Shown here piece after piece: positions 8,911 to 17,409 of a stretch of 64,000 nt of DNA. The translations under genes were made by a program, and so were the position numbers. Origin of the DNA: Agromyces salentinus. Lineage in GTDB: Bacteria > Actinomycetota > Actinomycetes > Actinomycetales > Microbacteriaceae. The stretch is taken from the NCBI RefSeq assembly GCF_009749395.1, contig NZ_WBIR01000007.1:124001-188000 (forward strand). The letters run 5' to 3'. The notes under the pieces are model-generated. The model worked only from the letters and a program-made list of their open reading frames with translations. It made no database searches and was not told the origin of the DNA. The first letter of the stretch is position 1. The number at the start of each line of letters is the position of its first letter.

Positions 8911-9225
8911 ATGCCGCAGCAGCCCGTCGGCTTCGTCGAGGCGGTCCTCGCCGTGGTCGCCGACATCCCCCCGGGGCAGGTCGCGACCTACGGCGACGTC
9001 GCGGCGCTGCTCGGATCGCGCGGCGCGCGCGCCGTCGGCGGCGTGATGGCGAGGTACGGTTCGGATGCCGCGTGGTGGCGCGTCGTGCGCGCGGGCGGGC
9101 ACCCGCCCTCGGGCCACGCCGCGTCGGCACGAGACCACTACGAGCGGGAGGGCACGCCGATCGTGGCGACGGCCGACGACGACGGCTACCGCATCGACCT
9201 CTCGGCCGCCCGCTGGCGCCCCTGA
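8911..9225 (+). CDS. Alkyltransferase-like protein (MGMT-like, lacks alkyl-acceptor Cys)
   Basis: 104 residues equal to the DNA-binding domain of O6-methylguanine-DNA methyltransferase. GQVATYGDVAALLGSRGARAVGGVM supplies the helix-turn-helix and arginine finger. Where MGMT has PCHRV the protein reads WWRVVRAGG, so the methyl-accepting cysteine is replaced by Trp; this is the hallmark of alkyltransferase-like proteins, which flag O6-alkylguanine for nucleotide excision repair rather than removing it. The ATG lies inside a copy of the dispersed GGATGCCGC motif. Confidence 0.88.
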   Translation: MPQQPVGFVEAVLAVVADIPPGQVATYGDVAALLGSRGARAVGGVMARYGSDAAWWRVVRAGGHPPSGHAASARDHYEREGTPIVATADDDGYRIDLSAARWRP

Positions 9226-9235
9226 GCGCCGCCCC

Positions 9236-11014
9236 TCAGCCGTCGAGCGGGATCCGCATGATGATCGTGGTCCCGGCCCCCGGCGGGCTCGACACCGTGA
9301 TCGTGCCGCCGACCGCGTCGATGCGGTCGGCGATGCCGAGCATGCCCGTGCCGGCATCGACCGAGGCCCCGCCCACGCCGTTGTCCCGCACCTCCAGCAC
9401 GAGCTCGTCGCCGACGACGTTCGCCCGCACCCACGCCCTCGTCGCCCGGGAGTGCTTGGCCACGTTCGCCAGCGCCTCGGCGAGCACGAAGTAGGCGGTG
9501 GACTCGATGATCTCGGGCAGCCGCCCCTCGGCCTGCACGTCGACGTCGACGGGGACCGGGCAGCGGCCGGCGACCTCCGGCACGGCGAGCGCGAGCCCGC
9601 CCGACGAGAGCAGGCTGGGATGGATGCCGTGGGCGAGTTCCCGCAGTTCCCGCAGCGCCTGGTTCAGCGTGGTGATCGTCTGCTCGAGGTCCTCGGCGAG
9701 ACCGGCCTGGCCCGCGTCGCGGGCGGCGTTCGCCGCGAGCCGCAGCCGCATGCCGAGCGAGACGAGGTGCTGCTGCGCCCCGTCGTGCAGGTCGCGCTCG
9801 ATACGCCGGCGCGCCTCGACCCCGGCCTCGACGATGCGCTGGCGCGACAGGCGCACCTGCTCGAGGGTCCGCTCGATCTCGGAGCGCAGTCGCCCGTTGT
9901 CGACGGAGAGCCGCAGGGCGCTGGAGACGCCGTCGAGCAGGCGCATGTTGTCCGTGAGCACGCGGTCGTGGCGGATCAGCGCGATCGGCGCCCCGAGCGG
10001 AGACGCGACGGGCAGCACACCGTGGCCGTGGCGGGGATCGGCGTCCTCGTCGGTGATGGGCGTGCCCGCGGCATCCGCGTACCTGCCCTTCGCCTCGTCC
10101 CACCAGTAGACGCGCACGGAGTCGTCGCGCAGGGTGCGTGCGAGCGATTCGGCCCAGAGTCCCCGGTCGGCGCCCTCGCGCGTGATGCGCATGAGGTCGG
10201 CGACCCTGGCGCGCATGTTGCGGGCGTGCGCGATGCCGGCGTCGAAGCTCACGGGGATGGACGCGATGGCCACGAGCGAGACGGTGGCGAGCACCCCGTC
10301 CTCCGCGGCGGTCGCGTAGTTCACGGCCTGCGCGGCGAGGGTCAGCGCCCACGCGAGCAGGGCGACGGGCATGAGGAACGCGACCGTGCGGGCCGGAACG
10401 CTCGCGCGCATCCAACGCACGAGCAGGCGACCGGCGATGACGAGCGCGAGCGCTCCGCCCACGACCCGGTAACCGAGGTCGACCGCGGCGAAGAGGGCCG
10501 GTGCCTCGCCGATGCGGTACGCGTTCGGGGCGCAGTCGCACGGGTTCGCCTCGGGACCGGCGAACAGCACGACCACGACGAGGTTGACGAGGAACGAGAC
10601 GAGCGCGATCGCGGCGATGGTGCGCTCGAAGCGGCCGCTGAGCCGGCCCTTCGGGTAGACGAGCACGAGGATGCCGGCGATCACCGCCCACGCGAGGTCG
10701 ACGCCGCGCACGATCGGCCAGACCCACTCCCACTCGCCGATGATGCGGTACACCGACTGCGGGATCCACAGCACGACGAACGCGATCATGAGCCTCGCCG
10801 GGGTTCTGGCCGGGCCGATGTGCCACGCCACGCCGGCGCACGCGGCGAAGACGAGGGGCACGATCGCGTGCAGCGTGGAGTACGACACCTCGGCCCGCTC
10901 GGCCGCGGGGGTCGCGAGGTACCCCCCGATCTCCATGGCCAGGCTGAGGGCCACGGCCAGGCTGATCGTGATCGTGCGCCTGATGATCCGGCCTTTGCGG
11001 CCGGGCGCCATCAC
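9236..11014 (-). CDS. NarL-type sensor histidine kinase
   Basis: 592 residues. About six to eight hydrophobic helices occupy residues 1-270 (MASE-like sensor), then a soluble region, a HisKA_3 dimerisation helix RRRIERDLHDGAQQHL with His 410 as phospho-acceptor, and a HATPase_c domain with the N-box EALANVAKHS and DNGVGG. Its response regulator is encoded immediately upstream; the GTG at 11014 overlaps the regulator stop by 4 bp (an ATG at 11011 is an alternative start). The extracellular signal is unknown. It is convergent with the alkyltransferase-like gene. Confidence 0.93.
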   Translation of the reverse strand: MMAPGRKGRIIRRTITISLAVALSLAMEIGGYLATPAAERAEVSYSTLHAIVPLVFAACAGVAWHIGPARTPARLMIAFVVLWIPQSVYRIIGEWEWVWPIVRGVDLAWAVIAGILVLVYPKGRLSGRFERTIAAIALVSFLVNLVVVVLFAGPEANPCDCAPNAYRIGEAPALFAAVDLGYRVVGGALALVIAGRLLVRWMRASVPARTVAFLMPVALLAWALTLAAQAVNYATAAEDGVLATVSLVAIASIPVSFDAGIAHARNMRARVADLMRITREGADRGLWAESLARTLRDDSVRVYWWDEAKGRYADAAGTPITDEDADPRHGHGVLPVASPLGAPIALIRHDRVLTDNMRLLDGVSSALRLSVDNGRLRSEIERTLEQVRLSRQRIVEAGVEARRRIERDLHDGAQQHLVSLGMRLRLAANAARDAGQAGLAEDLEQTITTLNQALRELRELAHGIHPSLLSSGGLALAVPEVAGRCPVPVDVDVQAEGRLPEIIESTAYFVLAEALANVAKHSRATRAWVRANVVGDELVLEVRDNGVGGASVDAGTGMLGIADRIDAVGGTITVSSPPGAGTTIIMRIPLDG

Positions 11015-11673
11015 CTCTCGCCGAGGAGGGTCAGCACCGCCAGCACGCGGCGGTGGTGCTCTGGCGACTCCTCGAGGTCGAGCTTCTGCAGGATGCTGCG
11101 CACGTGCGTCTCGACGGTCTTCAACCCGAGGAAGAGCGTCTGCGCGATGCCGCCGTTCGAGTAGCCCTGCGCCATGAGCTCGAGCACCGAGCGCTCCCGC
11201 TCGGTGAGCCGCGAGATCGGGTCGTCGGCGCGGGACCGCTTCACGAGCTGCTCGACGACCTCGGGGTCGACGACGGACCCGCCGCCGGCGACCGTCTCGA
11301 TCGCCCGCACGAGGGTCTCGGGCTCGGAGACGCGCTCCTTCAGCAGGTAGCCCGTGCCGCTGCCGGTCTGCATCACGCGCAGCGCGTACTCGGGCGTGGC
11401 GTACATCGAGAGCAGCAGCACGCCGATCTCGGAGCCGGATGCGCGGATCTGCTCGAGCGCGACGATGCCCTCGTCGCGGTGAGTCGGCGGCATCCGGATG
11501 TCGAGCACGGCGGCGTCGATGCCCCCGTCGCGCACCAGCCGTACGAGCTCGTCGCCCGTGCCGACCGAGGCGACCACGTCGAGGCCGCCGCTCTCGAGCA
11601 CCTTCGCGATGCCCTCGCGCAGCAGGAGGGCGTCATCGGCGATCGCGACGCGCAGGGGGGAGGCGTCGTTCAT
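11011..11673 (-). CDS. NarL/FixJ-family response regulator
   Basis: 220 residues. Receiver domain with the acidic pair DD (13-14), phospho-acceptor Asp 58 in AVLDIRMP, and the conserved Ser and Lys (LLLSMY, LLKERV). The C-terminal LuxR helix-turn-helix contains LTERERSVLELMAQGYSNGGIAQTLFLGLKTVETHV. The ATG at 11673 has GGAGG 4-5 nt upstream, whereas a longer in-frame reading to 11727 has none. It forms a two-component pair with the downstream kinase and is probably autoregulated through the palindrome at 11752-11768. Confidence 0.94.
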   Translation of the reverse strand: MNDASPLRVAIADDALLLREGIAKVLESGGLDVVASVGTGDELVRLVRDGGIDAAVLDIRMPPTHRDEGIVALEQIRASGSEIGVLLLSMYATPEYALRVMQTGSGTGYLLKERVSEPETLVRAIETVAGGGSVVDPEVVEQLVKRSRADDPISRLTERERSVLELMAQGYSNGGIAQTLFLGLKTVETHVRSILQKLDLEESPEHHRRVLAVLTLLGER

Positions 11674-11751
11674 GGACCCTCCGGTCGTCAGGCACGTGAA
11701 CACGGCGGCAGCCGCTCCCGCGAACATACCGCGCCCACCGCCGCGCCCTGT

Positions 11752-11768
11752 ACCCCCAAACTGGGGGT
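11752..11768. promoter_or_regulatory. Perfect palindrome upstream of response regulator
   Basis: ACCCCCA-AAC-TGGGGGT, 7-bp perfect arms and 3-bp centre, 79 bp upstream of the response-regulator start and 118 bp upstream of the divergent decarboxylase-like gene. Dyad operators of this size are typical for NarL/LuxR-type regulators, so it may be the site of the neighbouring regulator and could control both divergent genes. Confidence 0.6.
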
Positions 11769-11885
11769 CCCCGGTCCGGATGCCTCAGGGCCGGCCACCC
11801 CGCAGCTCGGTGCTGGCCCCGATCCGGATCGTGCCGGCGCCCGTCAGGCTCGTGCCATGAGCACGGACCCGGGCGGAGCTCCGCG

Positions 11886-13301
11886 ATGACCGTCACCACC
11901 ACGGAGCACGGACGCCATGCCGAGGACGGACGCACGGCGACGCGACGATCGGCCGCCTCCGAGGACCGACGCGAGGCCCGGCGCGTCCGCGCCGACCGAC
12001 GGGCACGGGCCTCTCGGGGCGAGTCGGCACCGGACGCGCGCGTCCCGGCATCCCCTGGCGAGGCGGAACGCCCGCCGCACCGTGAGCTCGTTCGACGCGA
12101 TCTGGCCGAGCGCGCCCATCGCATCGGCCTCCTCCGCCTCGTCGAGGAGCACGGGACGCCGTTGGTCGTCCTCGATCCCGACCGGGTCACGGCGCAACTG
12201 CTCGAGCTGCGGCACCACCTCCCCGGCGTGGAGCTCCGGGTCGCGGTGGATTCCCTCCCCCACCCCGCGCTCATCCGCGCCGTCGACGCGTTCGGCGCGA
12301 CGTTCGACGTGGGATCGCGGCACGAGCTCGACCGGCTCGAGGGCGGAGGCGTCGCCCTCGGCGGCTGCGTGCACACGCGCTCGTCACTGTCGACGGCCGA
12401 CCTCACGGGTGCGTACCTGCGCGGCATCCGCACGTTCGTCCTCGACGACCCCGCCCCGGTGGGGGCCTTCGCGGGCCTGCCGGCGGACGCCCGCCTGCTC
12501 GTGCGGCTCGCAGCGCCCGCCGTAGCGGACATCGGGGACGGCGCATCTGCGGCGGTCGGCCTCGAGCCGGCGGCCGCCCGCGACGTCGTCGCCCGATGCC
12601 GTCGCGCGGGTCGCCACGTCGCGGGCTTCACCGTGCACGTCGGGGGCCGGGCGGCGGACGCCGGCGCCTGGGCCGAGGCGATCGGACGCGCCCTGGCGCT
12701 CATGCGCACGCTCGAGCGCGAGTCGGTCATCGGGTTCGACACGCTCGCCCTCGCCGGCGACATCCCGCTCGCTGAGGACGCGTCCTCCGCTGCTCCGCCC
12801 GCGATCGTCCGGGCCATCCGCGACTCCGTCGCCGCGGCGCCGTCCCACTGTCGGGTGAGTCTCCAGCCGGGCCGGTTCGTCACCGCTCCCGCGATGACCC
12901 TCGTGAACCGCGTGGTCGGCACGTCGGCGACGTCGGACCGGCGGTGGGTGCAGCCCGACGGCGACCTGGCGGCCGCGAGCGGCTCGCCGAGCGAGGCCGT
13001 CGCCGCCTTCGTGTTCGCGGCCTCCGAACTCGAGTACCGCTCGCCGGCCGACGGGGATGCCGAACGGGCGATCCGGCGCCTCCGCGAACGCGCCTACCAG
13101 GACGTGACCCTCACGGGCGGGGCATCCGACGGGGCTCGCCCGGGCGGGCGGGCGCTCCGGCTCCCACCGCTTTCGGTCGGCGACCTGCTCGTGAGCCCCG
13201 GGGTCGGCTCCGACGCGCGAGGTGCGGCGAGCGATTCCGCCCGGGGCCGGCCGGCCCGCGTCCACGTGCTCGCAGACCGGCGGCGGCCCGCCCGAACATG
13301 A
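11886..13301 (+). CDS. Degenerate ornithine/DAP decarboxylase-like protein (no PLP lysine)
   Basis: 471 residues. After a charged, probably disordered tail (1-70) the alanine-racemase-like barrel of group IV decarboxylases can be traced: ELRVAVDSLPHPALIRAV and FDVGSRHELDRL align with the family's YAVKxNxxPxVLxxL and FDxASxxEI, and RVSLQPGRFVTAPAM with the EPGR block. The position of the Schiff-base lysine is Asp 122, and the Glu of EPGR is Gln. No CDxxD catalytic cysteine motif is visible. It is therefore probably catalytically inactive or has a new role. An 11-codon ORF (start 11857) ends in ATGA overlap with this start. The start has GGAG upstream. Confidence 0.75.
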   Translation: MTVTTTEHGRHAEDGRTATRRSAASEDRREARRVRADRRARASRGESAPDARVPASPGEAERPPHRELVRRDLAERAHRIGLLRLVEEHGTPLVVLDPDRVTAQLLELRHHLPGVELRVAVDSLPHPALIRAVDAFGATFDVGSRHELDRLEGGGVALGGCVHTRSSLSTADLTGAYLRGIRTFVLDDPAPVGAFAGLPADARLLVRLAAPAVADIGDGASAAVGLEPAAARDVVARCRRAGRHVAGFTVHVGGRAADAGAWAEAIGRALALMRTLERESVIGFDTLALAGDIPLAEDASSAAPPAIVRAIRDSVAAAPSHCRVSLQPGRFVTAPAMTLVNRVVGTSATSDRRWVQPDGDLAAASGSPSEAVAAFVFAASELEYRSPADGDAERAIRRLRERAYQDVTLTGGASDGARPGGRALRLPPLSVGDLLVSPGVGSDARGAASDSARGRPARVHVLADRRRPART

Positions 13302-13339
13302 CCGGCCGGGCCGGGCCGACCCGGCGGGCGCAGCGCGGC

Positions 13340-13370
13340 CGCGGCATCCGCCCGATGAACGGATGCCGCG
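13340..13370. terminator. Bidirectional terminator between convergent genes
   Basis: Perfect 11-bp stem CGCGGCATCCG / CGGATGCCGCG with a 9-nt loop, between the decarboxylase-like gene (plus) and the ABC exporter (minus). Both arms are copies of the dispersed GGATGCCGC motif in inverted orientation. Confidence 0.82.
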
Positions 13371-13381
13371 ACCACCCCTGA

Positions 13382-15187
13382 TCAGACCAGCGAGTCCCGC
13401 CAGGCCGCGTGCAGCGCTGCGAACCGGCCGGAACCGCCGATGAGGTCGGACGGCGCGCCGTCCTCGACGATGCGGCCGTGCTCCATGACGAGCACGCGAT
13501 CGGCGATCGCGACCGTCGAGAGGCGGTGCGCGATGATCACGGCCGTGCGGTCGGCCAGCAGGGTCTGCAGGCCATCCTGCACGAGGCGCTCGCTCGGGAT
13601 GTCGAGCGAGCTCGTCGCCTCGTCGAGGATCAGCACGGCCGGGTTCGCGAGGAACGCCCTCGCGAACGAGATCAGCTGACGCTGGCCCGCGCTCACCCGG
13701 CCGCCGCGCTTGTTCACGTCGGTGTCGTAGCCGTTCGGCAGGCCCTCGATGAACTCGTGCGCGCCGACCGCCTTCGCCGCCTGGACGATCTCCTCGAACG
13801 TCGCGTCGGGCTTGCCGAGCGCGATGTTGTCGGCCACCGAGCCCGAGAACAGGTACGCCTCCTGCGTGACCATGACGATCGCGCGGCGCAGGTCCTTCGG
13901 GTGCAGGCTGCGCAGGTCCACCCCGTCGAGGGTCACGACGCCGTCGCTCGGGTCGTAGAAGCGCGCGAGGAGCTTCGCGAGCGTCGTCTTGCCTGCGCCG
14001 GTGGACCCGACGAGGGCGACCGTCTGCCCGGCGGGCAGGTGCAGGTCGAACCGCGGCAGGATGATGCGATCGCGCGTGTACGCGAACTCCACGCCCTCGA
14101 ACCCGACGTGGCCCTTCGCCTTCAGGAGGTCGACCGGGTGCGCCGGGTCGGGAACGCTCGGCTCCTCCTCGAGCACGCCCGAGATCTTCTCGAGGGCGCT
14201 CGACGCGGACTGGTACCCGTTGTAGAACATCGCCATGTCCTCCATCGGGTCGAAGAACCGCTTCGTGTAGAGCACCGCAGCGAGCAGCACGCCGATCTCG
14301 AGCGCGCCGTCGACGACGCGGAATCCGCCGAGCACGAGCGTGGCCGCCACCGCGGTGTTGCCGATGAACGCGAGGCCCGGGTTGTACACGGCGAACAGGC
14401 CGAGCACGCGGGCGTTGACGTCGCGGTAGTCCTCGACGAGGCCGCCGAACTCGCGCTCGTTGCGCTTCTCGGAGCGGAACGCCTGCACGGCGCGCATGCC
14501 GGTCATGGTCTCCACGAACTTCACGATGAGCTGCGCGGATGCCACGCGCGAGCGCCGGAACAGCGCCTGCGAGCGCACCTGGAACCAGCGCGTGAGGATG
14601 CCGAGCGGGACGAGCGCGACGAGCAGCACGAGCCCGGACGTCGGGTCGATGATGACGAGCGCGCCGGCCGTGAACACCATGTACATGAGCCCGCGCACGA
14701 GGAGCGTGAGGCCCTCGTCGAGGAGCTCGCGGATCGCGTCGAGGTCGCTCGTCTGCCGTGAGATGATGCGCCCCGACGTGTACGACTCGTGGAATTCGAG
14801 GCTGAGCCGCTGGGTGTGCAGGAACACGCGCGTCCGCAGGTCGATGAGGATCGCCTGCCCGATGCGCGCGGACATGCGGATGTACGTCGAGATCAGGAAG
14901 GCGCCCACGACCCCCGTCAGCAGGTAGGCCAGGCCCGCGAAGGCGGCCGGGTACCAGTCCTGGTCGATGAGTGCGGGGATGCCCTGGTCGATGCCGTAGG
15001 CGATGATCGCCGGCCCGGCGGCCTGCGCCGCCGAGGTGACGACGATCGCCGCCGCCGTCAGCCAGAGCTTCCCGCGCTGCGGCCGCAGCAGGGAGCCGAG
15101 CAGCCGCACGGACCGTGCCCGGATCTCCCGGGACTCCGCCTTCGTGTAGTCGAGGCGCTCCTCGCCCTGCACACCGGTGACGCTCAT
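13382..15187 (-). CDS. ABC exporter half-transporter, consensus-ATPase subunit
   Basis: 601 residues: a six-helix exporter membrane domain (about 40-330) then a nucleotide-binding domain with Walker [11 protein letters not shown]-loop VTQEAYLF, signature VSAGQRQ (canonical LSGGQ altered), Walker [13 protein letters not shown] and H-loop AHR. The catalytic Glu is present, so this is the active-site partner of a heterodimeric multidrug-type exporter. Its start overlaps the stop of the other half by 4 bp. Substrate unknown; such pairs (BmrCD, TM287/288 type) export drugs or peptides. Confidence 0.93.
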   Translation of the reverse strand: MSVTGVQGEERLDYTKAESREIRARSVRLLGSLLRPQRGKLWLTAAAIVVTSAAQAAGPAIIAYGIDQGIPALIDQDWYPAAFAGLAYLLTGVVGAFLISTYIRMSARIGQAILIDLRTRVFLHTQRLSLEFHESYTSGRIISRQTSDLDAIRELLDEGLTLLVRGLMYMVFTAGALVIIDPTSGLVLLVALVPLGILTRWFQVRSQALFRRSRVASAQLIVKFVETMTGMRAVQAFRSEKRNEREFGGLVEDYRDVNARVLGLFAVYNPGLAFIGNTAVAATLVLGGFRVVDGALEIGVLLAAVLYTKRFFDPMEDMAMFYNGYQSASSALEKISGVLEEEPSVPDPAHPVDLLKAKGHVGFEGVEFAYTRDRIILPRFDLHLPAGQTVALVGSTGAGKTTLAKLLARFYDPSDGVVTLDGVDLRSLHPKDLRRAIVMVTQEAYLFSGSVADNIALGKPDATFEEIVQAAKAVGAHEFIEGLPNGYDTDVNKRGGRVSAGQRQLISFARAFLANPAVLILDEATSSLDIPSERLVQDGLQTLLADRTAVIIAHRLSTVAIADRVLVMEHGRIVEDGAPSDLIGGSGRFAALHAAWRDSLV

Positions 15188-17067
15188 GATGCCGCTCCTC
15201 TCGCGGTCTGCCGGTCAAGGTCCTCGTCCGGCCCATCGGGGATGCCGGTCTCGGGGCGGACCGGATGGGCATCCGCCTCGTCCTCCAGGCTCGAGATCAC
15301 GAACCGGTAGTGCTCGCTCTCGCGGAGCAGCTCGGAGTGCGTGCCCACGGCCGTCACCCGACCCGACTCGAGCAGCGCGACCCGGTCGGCCAGCATGACC
15401 GTCGAGGGCCGGTGCGCGACGATGAGCGCGGTCGTCGAGGCGAGCACCGAGCGAAGTTCGGCCTCGACCCTCGCCTCGGTGGCGACGTCGAGTGCCGAGA
15501 GCGGGTCGTCGAGCACGAGCACCGCGGGCTTCGCCGCGACGGCGCGCGCGAGCGCGAGGCGCTGGCGCTGGCCGCCCGAGAGGCTCATGCCCTCCTCGCC
15601 GACCTTCGTGTCGAGGCCGTCGGGCAGGTCGTACGCGAACCCGGCCTGCGCGATGCGGAGCGCCTCGTGCAGCACCTCGCCGGCGGCGTCGCCGTCGAGC
15701 TCGGGCCGGCCGAGGAGCACGTTCTCGCGCACGGACGCGCTGAACAGCGTGGCATCCTCGAACGCCATCGCGATGTGCCGGCGGAGCTCCTCGCGGGTGA
15801 AGGCGCGCACGTCGACGCCGTCGAGCGTCACCGAGCCGGCCGTCACGTCGTACAGCCTGGTGGTGAGCGCCGTGAGCGTGGTCTTGCCGCACCCGGTGAG
15901 CCCGACGAGCGCCATGGTCTCCCCGGGGCGGATGTCGAGGTCGACCCCGTCGAGCAGGTCGCCGAAGCGATCGGGCGAATCCTGGTACCGGAAGTGCACG
16001 CCGGTGAAGCTCAGCGCGCCGTGCGGCTCGCCGAGCACGCGCGGCGCCTCGGGGTCGACGATCACGTTCTCGCTGTCGAGCACCTCGAAGAAGCGGTCGG
16101 TCGCGGTCCGCGCGTCGAGCGAGAAGGCCAGGAGGAAGCCGATCGACTCGATCGGCCAGGCCAGCACGGTCGCGGTGGCGAAGAACGCCACGAGCGTGCC
16201 GACGGTGATGACGCCGTTGGCCGCGAGCCAGACTCCGAGCACGAGGCAGATCGCGAGGGCGATCGCCGGCACGAGGATGAGCCACACCCAGATGTTCGAG
16301 TCCAGGCGCGCCTTCGCGATCTCGGTGCTCCGCAGCGACTCGGCCTGCGCGCGGAAGGTCGAGAGGGCGTGCTTGCCGCGCCCGAACGCCTTCAGCACGC
16401 GGATGCCGTGCACGGACTCCTCCACCGCGGTCGCGAGGTCGCCCGCCTGGTCCTGGCTGCGCCGCGACATCTCGGAGTAGCGACCCTCGAAGAGGTAGCC
16501 CACGATCCAGAGCGGCAGCGAGCAGACGAGGAAGACCAGGCCCAGCATCCAGTTCATCGAGATGAGGATGCCGACGCCGACGATGATCGTCACGAGGTTC
16601 ACGGCCGTCAGCACGAGGCCGAACGACAGCCAGCGACGGATGAGCCCGAGGTCGCTGACGGCGCGCGAGAGCAGCTGCCCGCTCGGCCACCGGTCGTGGA
16701 AGCTCACCGGCAGGTCCTGCAGCTTGGCGTACAGGGCGTTGCGCATGCGCGACTCGACCCGGGTGCCCGGACCCACGACGAGCCACCGCCGGAGGCCGTA
16801 CATGAGGGCCTCGAGGGTGCCGAGCACGAAGACGAGCAGGGCGAGGGGCACGATCGCGTCGGCGTCGCCGTCGGCGAGCGGCCCGTCGACGATGGACTCG
16901 AGGACCTGCGGGATGCTGAGCGCGATGAGCTGGCCGAGCAGGGCGGCGAGCCCGCTGAAGGCGAAGGCCGGCGCGGAGCGGCCGACGTAGGTGCGCAGGC
17001 GCCACAACGCTCGGACGGTGCCGAGGCGCGGCGAGGCGGAATCGGGGTGGGGCTGGATGGCGGACAA
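15184..17067 (-). CDS. ABC exporter half-transporter, degenerate-ATPase subunit
   Basis: 627 residues with the same membrane plus ATPase layout as its partner. Walker A is GLTGCGKTT, signature LSGGQRQR is canonical, but the Walker B end reads [10 protein letters not shown], with Asp replacing the catalytic Glu. Together with the altered signature in the partner this gives one degenerate and one consensus ATP site, the classical asymmetric arrangement of heterodimeric exporters. The C-terminal ~35 residues are acidic and unstructured. It follows a 28-codon ORF by 146 bp. Confidence 0.93.
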   Translation of the reverse strand: MSAIQPHPDSASPRLGTVRALWRLRTYVGRSAPAFAFSGLAALLGQLIALSIPQVLESIVDGPLADGDADAIVPLALLVFVLGTLEALMYGLRRWLVVGPGTRVESRMRNALYAKLQDLPVSFHDRWPSGQLLSRAVSDLGLIRRWLSFGLVLTAVNLVTIIVGVGILISMNWMLGLVFLVCSLPLWIVGYLFEGRYSEMSRRSQDQAGDLATAVEESVHGIRVLKAFGRGKHALSTFRAQAESLRSTEIAKARLDSNIWVWLILVPAIALAICLVLGVWLAANGVITVGTLVAFFATATVLAWPIESIGFLLAFSLDARTATDRFFEVLDSENVIVDPEAPRVLGEPHGALSFTGVHFRYQDSPDRFGDLLDGVDLDIRPGETMALVGLTGCGKTTLTALTTRLYDVTAGSVTLDGVDVRAFTREELRRHIAMAFEDATLFSASVRENVLLGRPELDGDAAGEVLHEALRIAQAGFAYDLPDGLDTKVGEEGMSLSGGQRQRLALARAVAAKPAVLVLDDPLSALDVATEARVEAELRSVLASTTALIVAHRPSTVMLADRVALLESGRVTAVGTHSELLRESEHYRFVISSLEDEADAHPVRPETGIPDGPDEDLDRQTARGAAS

Positions 17068-17213
17068 GCCGGATCCCTTTCGAGAGTGATGCGAGACGAC
17101 CGGAGATGAGGTCGGTCGGGCAGCGCGGCGAGCGCTGAATGACGTCGAGCGACGACGTGGATGCGGGGCTACCGCCGATCGGGGCAGGCCGAGCCTGCCG
17201 GGCCGGGTGGGAT

Positions 17214-17300
17214 CTACCCGGAGATGCCCGTGACGACGTGGTACACCGGACGCAGAGCGCTACCGGCCACGAACGGGCGAGTGTAGCTGTCTGTCTGCAT
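17214..17300 (-). CDS. 28-residue ORF upstream of ABC exporter (possible leader peptide)
   Basis: A short ORF (start [10 protein letters not shown], end VVTGISG) with GGAGG 6 nt before its ATG, one of the best Shine-Dalgarno sequences in the window. It lies in the otherwise empty 342-bp interval between the exporter and the DDAH-like gene and points toward the exporter. Between its stop and the exporter ATG is a 7-bp hairpin (GGCAGGC / GCCTGCC, 17183-17199). The arrangement fits a regulatory leader peptide for drug-responsive attenuation, but could also be a small secreted or membrane-interacting peptide. No homologue is recognised. Confidence 0.55.
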   Translation of the reverse strand: MQTDSYTRPFVAGSALRPVYHVVTGISG

Positions 17301-17364
17301 GGTGTCCTCCTGCGTCGTCATCGTCTTCATTCCATGCGGCTGCGGCGAGCGTGGCCAGCCCTGA

Positions 17365-17394
17365 AGCCTATGACAGATTCGACGCGGCGCGCAA
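17365..17394 (-). promoter_or_regulatory. Putative promoter for small ORF and ABC exporter
   Basis: TTGCGC (17389-17394) and TAGGCT (17365-17370) with an 18-bp spacer on the minus strand, placing a start site near 17357, roughly 57 nt before the small ORF. Inferred from hexamer likeness only. Confidence 0.4.
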
Positions 17395-17409
17395 CACCGA
17401 ATCTCGCCG

